DNA of 8,466 nucleotides from Planctomycetales bacterium (GTDB lineage: Bacteria > Planctomycetota > Phycisphaerae > SM23-33), in contig JAUVIQ010000140.1 of the NCBI GenBank assembly GCA_030592655.1, positions 1-8,466 of the forward strand, given 5' to 3'. Positions within the stretch are counted from its first letter, which is position 1. The number at the start of each line of letters is the position of its first letter. Of the stretch, positions 6,320 to 8,466 are shown piece by piece. The notes under the pieces are model-generated. The model did not search any database. It had not been told where the DNA came from and saw only the letters and a list, made by a program, of their open reading frames with translations. The position numbers and the translations under genes were made by a program.

Positions 6320-7678
6320 TCATGATATTTCCCGCAGGGACAGGCCGTAGTCTTTAAGCCTCAGTTTGACTTCGTCAATTGAAGTTTTTCCGAAGTTCTG
6401 GCAGGACACGAGTTCCGGTTCTGTTTTAGCGGCGAGTTCGCCGAGAGTTTTGACTTTTAATCGTTCGAGCACTTTTCGCACGCGGACGGAAAGTTCTATC
6501 TGCGCCAGCGGCATTGCCAGTACGCCTTCATCTCCGACCGTCGGTCCTGTATCGTTTTGGTCCGTTTCTTCCGTGGCTTCGGTTTCTCGCATCTGCCCGA
6601 TGGTCAGATTTTTCATCGCCAGCATCGTTTTGATTTCGGCCAGCGAGGTTTCGCCGAAGTTTTTATACGACAGGAGTTCCGCCTCGGTAACATTCAGCAG
6701 GTTTCCGAGCGTTCGGATATTCATTTTTTTGAGGCAGTTTCGTGCGCGGACCGACAATTCGAAATCGGTAACGGGAATTGCCAGCAGATCGTTGCGTCGA
6801 GCGCGGCGTTTCGCCTCATCTTCGTCGAAGACCATTGTTTTGGAAGCGTTTATGTCCTTGAGGAATAATTTTGCTCGCGGGTGGTTGGGATTGCACGTCA
6901 GGATTCGTCGCAGACAATGTTTCGCTTTCTCGTACTGTCCGGCGTCCTCGTACAGCACAGCCAGGTTCAGCAGCGCGTTGGCGTGAACCGGTTGCGGCAA
7001 AGACTTGACGGATTCGTCTTTGGCGGTCTCGGTTTTGCTGACACATTCCAGATAAAGTTCTATTGCCGCATCGGTGTCTCCGTGCAGGTCGTAATAGTAG
7101 GCCATGCGGAAAGTTGCGGCTTGGTGCTTCGGTTGAATTTCCCGCGACTTTTCGTATGACTGAATGGCTGTGTCGTAATCGCCCTGCATTTCAGCGATCA
7201 TACCGGTTACGTGATGGAAGTTTGCGTCTTCCTGGCTCGATTTTGCGAAGCGTTCGATAGTCCGTTTTGCTGTCGCGGCGTCTCCGGAAAGGCATTGCAC
7301 CTCGGCTGTTTCCAGTGTTACCTCTTTCGGGTTCCATCCGCGATCTTCGGCGAGTCCAAGTGTCTCCAGTGCGTTATCCCACTGGCGGAGATGTTTATAG
7401 CAAAGCGCCTGGTAGAACCGTCGTTCCTTGTTGTCGGTGCCTTTGGACAGCAGTTCAACCGCCTCGTCGAATCGGCAGAGCATATAGTATGCGATACCGA
7501 GTTTCACAGCGGCAGCGCCGGACGGGGTGGGATTGTTCGTTTCAAGATCGGCAACGGCGCTGCGGAACTTCTTCACAGGCTCCTTGGCGTTCGCTATCGT
7601 TCCCCGAATCCGAAGACAGTCTTCCTGTGTCCAGGTTTCCTTGTTCATTATCTGTTTCAGTTCTGCAACAGTATTCAT
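6320..7678 (-). CDS. TPR protein with two tandem RNA polymerase alpha C-terminal domains
   Basis: This 452-residue soluble protein has about six TPR-like helical repeats between residues 57 and 266 (for example GIAYYMLCRFDEAVELL, GDYDTAIQSYEKSREIQP, LAVLYEDAGQYEKAKHCL), a charged linker (282-296, EDEAKRRARR), then two alphaCTD copies at about 298-361 and 386-450, joined by an acidic linker. In E. coli alpha the alphaCTD binds UP-element DNA and activators. Copy 1 keeps the equivalents of R265, N268, C269, G296, S299 and E302 (Arg311, Asn314, Cys315, Gly342, Ser345, Glu348). Copy 2 keeps Arg399, Gly430, Ser433 and Glu436 but has Lys402 and Val403 at the N268/C269 positions. Both have Thr where E. 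coli has K298. There is no alpha N-terminal domain, so it is not an RNA polymerase subunit. The ATG at 7678 is chosen because GGAGAG lies 5 bases upstream and the promoter lies above it. Role in transcription is inferred. Confidence 0.9.
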   Translation of the reverse strand: MNTVAELKQIMNKETWTQEDCLRIRGTIANAKEPVKKFRSAVADLETNNPTPSGAAAVKLGIAYYMLCRFDEAVELLSKGTDNKERRFYQALCYKHLRQWDNALETLGLAEDRGWNPKEVTLETAEVQCLSGDAATAKRTIERFAKSSQEDANFHHVTGMIAEMQGDYDTAIQSYEKSREIQPKHQAATFRMAYYYDLHGDTDAAIELYLECVSKTETAKDESVKSLPQPVHANALLNLAVLYEDAGQYEKAKHCLRRILTCNPNHPRAKLFLKDINASKTMVFDEDEAKRRARRNDLLAIPVTDFELSVRARNCLKKMNIRTLGNLLNVTEAELLSYKNFGETSLAEIKTMLAMKNLTIGQMRETEATEETDQNDTGPTVGDEGVLAMPLAQIELSVRVRKVLERLKVKTLGELAAKTEPELVSCQNFGKTSIDEVKLRLKDYGLSLREIS

Positions 7679-7683
7679 GGATA

Positions 7684-7689
7684 CTCTCC
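7684..7689 (-). promoter_or_regulatory. Ribosome binding site that sets the TPR-alphaCTD start
   Basis: GGAGAG lies 5 bases before the ATG at 7678 (7 bases from the end of GGAG). An in-frame start farther upstream (7816) would read through the promoter and into the repeat array, so it is rejected. Confidence 0.7.
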
Positions 7690-7733
7690 AGCTTCGGGTT
7701 ATTGCGGATTTCCGGTTATATTCAGTTTGATGT

Positions 7734-7753
7734 CCTTTGCCCAATCGCAAGGG
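7734..7753 (-). promoter_or_regulatory. Hairpin near the 5' end of the TPR-alphaCTD transcript
   Basis: On the minus strand CCCTTGC and GCAAAGG flank a 6-base loop, giving a 6-bp stem with one bulged A. It begins only a few bases after the start point predicted from the -10 box. It could be a 5' mRNA stabiliser or an operator with dyad symmetry; chance is not excluded. Confidence 0.35.
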
Positions 7754-7760
7754 AGTTGGT

Positions 7761-7788
7761 ATTATAGTCAGGCCTTGTATGATTTCAA
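7761..7788 (-). promoter_or_regulatory. Sigma70-type promoter for the TPR-alphaCTD gene
   Basis: On the minus strand there is a TTGAAA -35 box (7788-7783, five of six consensus bases), a 16-base spacer and a perfect TATAAT -10 box (7766-7761). Predicted initiation is near 7755, giving an untranslated leader of roughly 75 bases before the ATG at 7678. This is the best promoter match I see in the window. Confidence 0.72.
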
Positions 7789-7804
7789 GGGTGGCGTGAT
7801 TTAA

Positions 7805-7952
7805 AGCGGTCAGCATTCAGCGGTCAGCGATCAGCAAAAGATAAAAACGAATACAGAACATTTAAACGCTGATTGCTAATCCGTTTCTTCTCTGTACGCT
7901 TTTGCTGAACGCTGATTGCTGAACGCTGATTGCTGAACGCTGATTGCTAATT
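7805..7952. repeat. Inverted array of 7-base NNTCAGC / GCTGANN repeats
   Basis: The left arm (7805-7840) holds four NNTCAGC-type units (GGTCAGC, ATTCAGC, GGTCAGC, GATCAGC) then AAAAG. The right side holds two units at 7868-7881 and seven at 7904-7952, alternating GCTGAAC and GCTGATT and ending GCTAATT. Bases 7805-7840 pair with 7899-7934 over 36 positions; about 30 are Watson-Crick and four more are G-T. The 58-base loop contains a further TACAGA/TCTGTA pair. The element occupies most of the divergent gap between the TPR-alphaCTD promoter and the kinase gene. It has the same design as the GTAATTS array (7-base period, opposed arms, intergenic) but a different unit sequence. No transposase is nearby. 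Confidence 0.9.
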
Positions 7953-7955
7953 ACT

Positions 7956-8466
7956 ATGACACATATAATAATTAATCCCAGGAGCGGAAGCGGGCTTAAG
8001 CGCAGTGCATTGGCCGAGTTCCGCGCCGCTATGCAGGCGCAGGGCAGGGAGCTGGTTGAACATCGCACTACGGGTCCGGACGACGCTACCCGCTACGCCG
8101 CTTCAGTGCGTGATGAAGCCGACCTGATAATTGCATGGGGCGGGGACGGGACCGCCCGCGAGATCGCGTCGGGGCTGATCGGATCGAACGTCCCGCTTCT
8201 GGCCTGCCCGGTCGGGACGGAGAACCTCCTGGCCAAGGAACTTCGCATACCCGCCCACCCGCAGCGCCTCGCCGCGATTGTCGCACGAGGACGCACCGTT
8301 GAATGTGATCTCGGAATCGTCAACGGGCAGGATTTTCTGCTCATTATGGGGATCGGGTTCGACGGCGAGGTGGTTCGACGACTGGCTACGGTTCGCAGGG
8401 GGCATATCACGCACCTGAGTTACTTCTGGCCCATCTGGCGGACATTCTGGGAGCACGATTACCCGC
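7956..8466 (+). CDS. Diacylglycerol kinase family protein, 5' part of gene
   Basis: The first 170 residues are in the window and the gene continues past the right edge. It matches the catalytic domain of the diacylglycerol kinase / YegS / sphingosine kinase-like family, which phosphorylates lipid alcohols using ATP. Visible motifs are NPRSGSG at 7-13, the nucleotide-binding GGDGT at 62-66 followed by AREIASGL, PVGTENLLAKEL at 85-96, and GIGFDGEVV at 132-140. The usual asparagine of the GTGN motif falls here within GTEN, so the preceding Gly is Glu. The substrate cannot be told apart within the family. The ATG at 7956 sits only five codons before the first conserved strand, so no later start is possible; TTG at 7944 is an alternative inside the repeat. 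No Shine-Dalgarno sequence is present, because the heptad array ends three bases before the ATG. I see no convincing plus-strand promoter. Confidence 0.88.
   Translation, partial: MTHIIINPRSGSGLKRSALAEFRAAMQAQGRELVEHRTTGPDDATRYAASVRDEADLIIAWGGDGTAREIASGLIGSNVPLLACPVGTENLLAKELRIPAHPQRLAAIVARGRTVECDLGIVNGQDFLLIMGIGFDGEVVRRLATVRRGHITHLSYFWPIWRTFWEHDYP

Noticed and set aside
7211..7804. Plus-strand open frame of 197 codons opposite the TPR region
   Set aside because: Antisense shadow of the TPR repeats, running through the promoter; no family features.
7679..7816. N-terminal extension of the TPR-alphaCTD protein to an in-frame start at 7816
   Set aside because: The extension covers the promoter, the leader and part of the repeat, and has no protein-like features; the ATG at 7678 has a good ribosome binding site.
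7964..7969. TATAAT on the plus strand as a promoter for the kinase gene
   Set aside because: It lies inside the coding sequence before the conserved NPRSGSG motif and has no good -35 box at the right distance.
7862..8068. Small minus-strand frame with NQRSAIS and QQSAFS repeats
   Set aside because: This is simply a translation of the GCTGANN heptads plus antisense of the kinase gene.

Overview
The window is a stretch of chromosomal bacterial DNA, most likely from a member of the Planctomycetota or a PVC relative. That guess rests on a TPR protein carrying RNA polymerase alpha C-terminal domains, a large modular lipoprotein of the heparinase II/III family, and heptad-repeat intergenic elements. 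No rRNA or other marker gene is present, so the taxonomy is an inference.

Layout: (1) bases 3-1154, plus strand, hold the 3' part of a gene I do not recognise. (2) A 54-base gap with a small hairpin leads into 1209-4370, plus strand, a 1053-residue lipoprotein made of a LamG-like domain, a carboxypeptidase-regulatory-like domain, a fibronectin-III-like domain and a heparinase II/III lyase module. (3) Its stop lies one base from the stop of a convergent minus-strand pair: a flavin reductase-like gene (4911-4372) preceded by a SpoIID/LytB-domain gene (6180-4924). These two are tightly coupled, 12 bases apart, with the second ribosome binding site touching the first stop codon. (4) Upstream on the same strand is a 452-residue protein (7678-6320) with TPR repeats and two tandem copies of the RNA polymerase alpha C-terminal domain (alphaCTD). 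It has a strong sigma70-type promoter (7788-7761) and a hairpin near the predicted 5' end of its transcript. (5) A diacylglycerol kinase-like gene starts at 7956 on the plus strand and runs off the end.

Two non-coding elements stand out. One (6198-6315) is built from 7-base GTAATTS units, the other (7805-7952) from 7-base GCTGANN/NNTCAGC units. Each has two arms of opposite orientation that can fold into a long stem. They bracket the TPR-alphaCTD gene and its promoter: the first begins just after its stop codon, and the second lies between its promoter and the divergent kinase gene, ending three bases before the kinase start codon.

Probable roles: the lipoprotein degrades an acidic polysaccharide at the cell surface, the SpoIID-like protein acts on peptidoglycan, the TPR-alphaCTD protein is a candidate DNA-binding or RNA-polymerase-related regulator, and the kinase-like protein acts in lipid metabolism. 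No shared pathway is evident from the sequence. The strongest candidates for new biology are the TPR-double-alphaCTD protein and the paired heptad palindromes around its gene.
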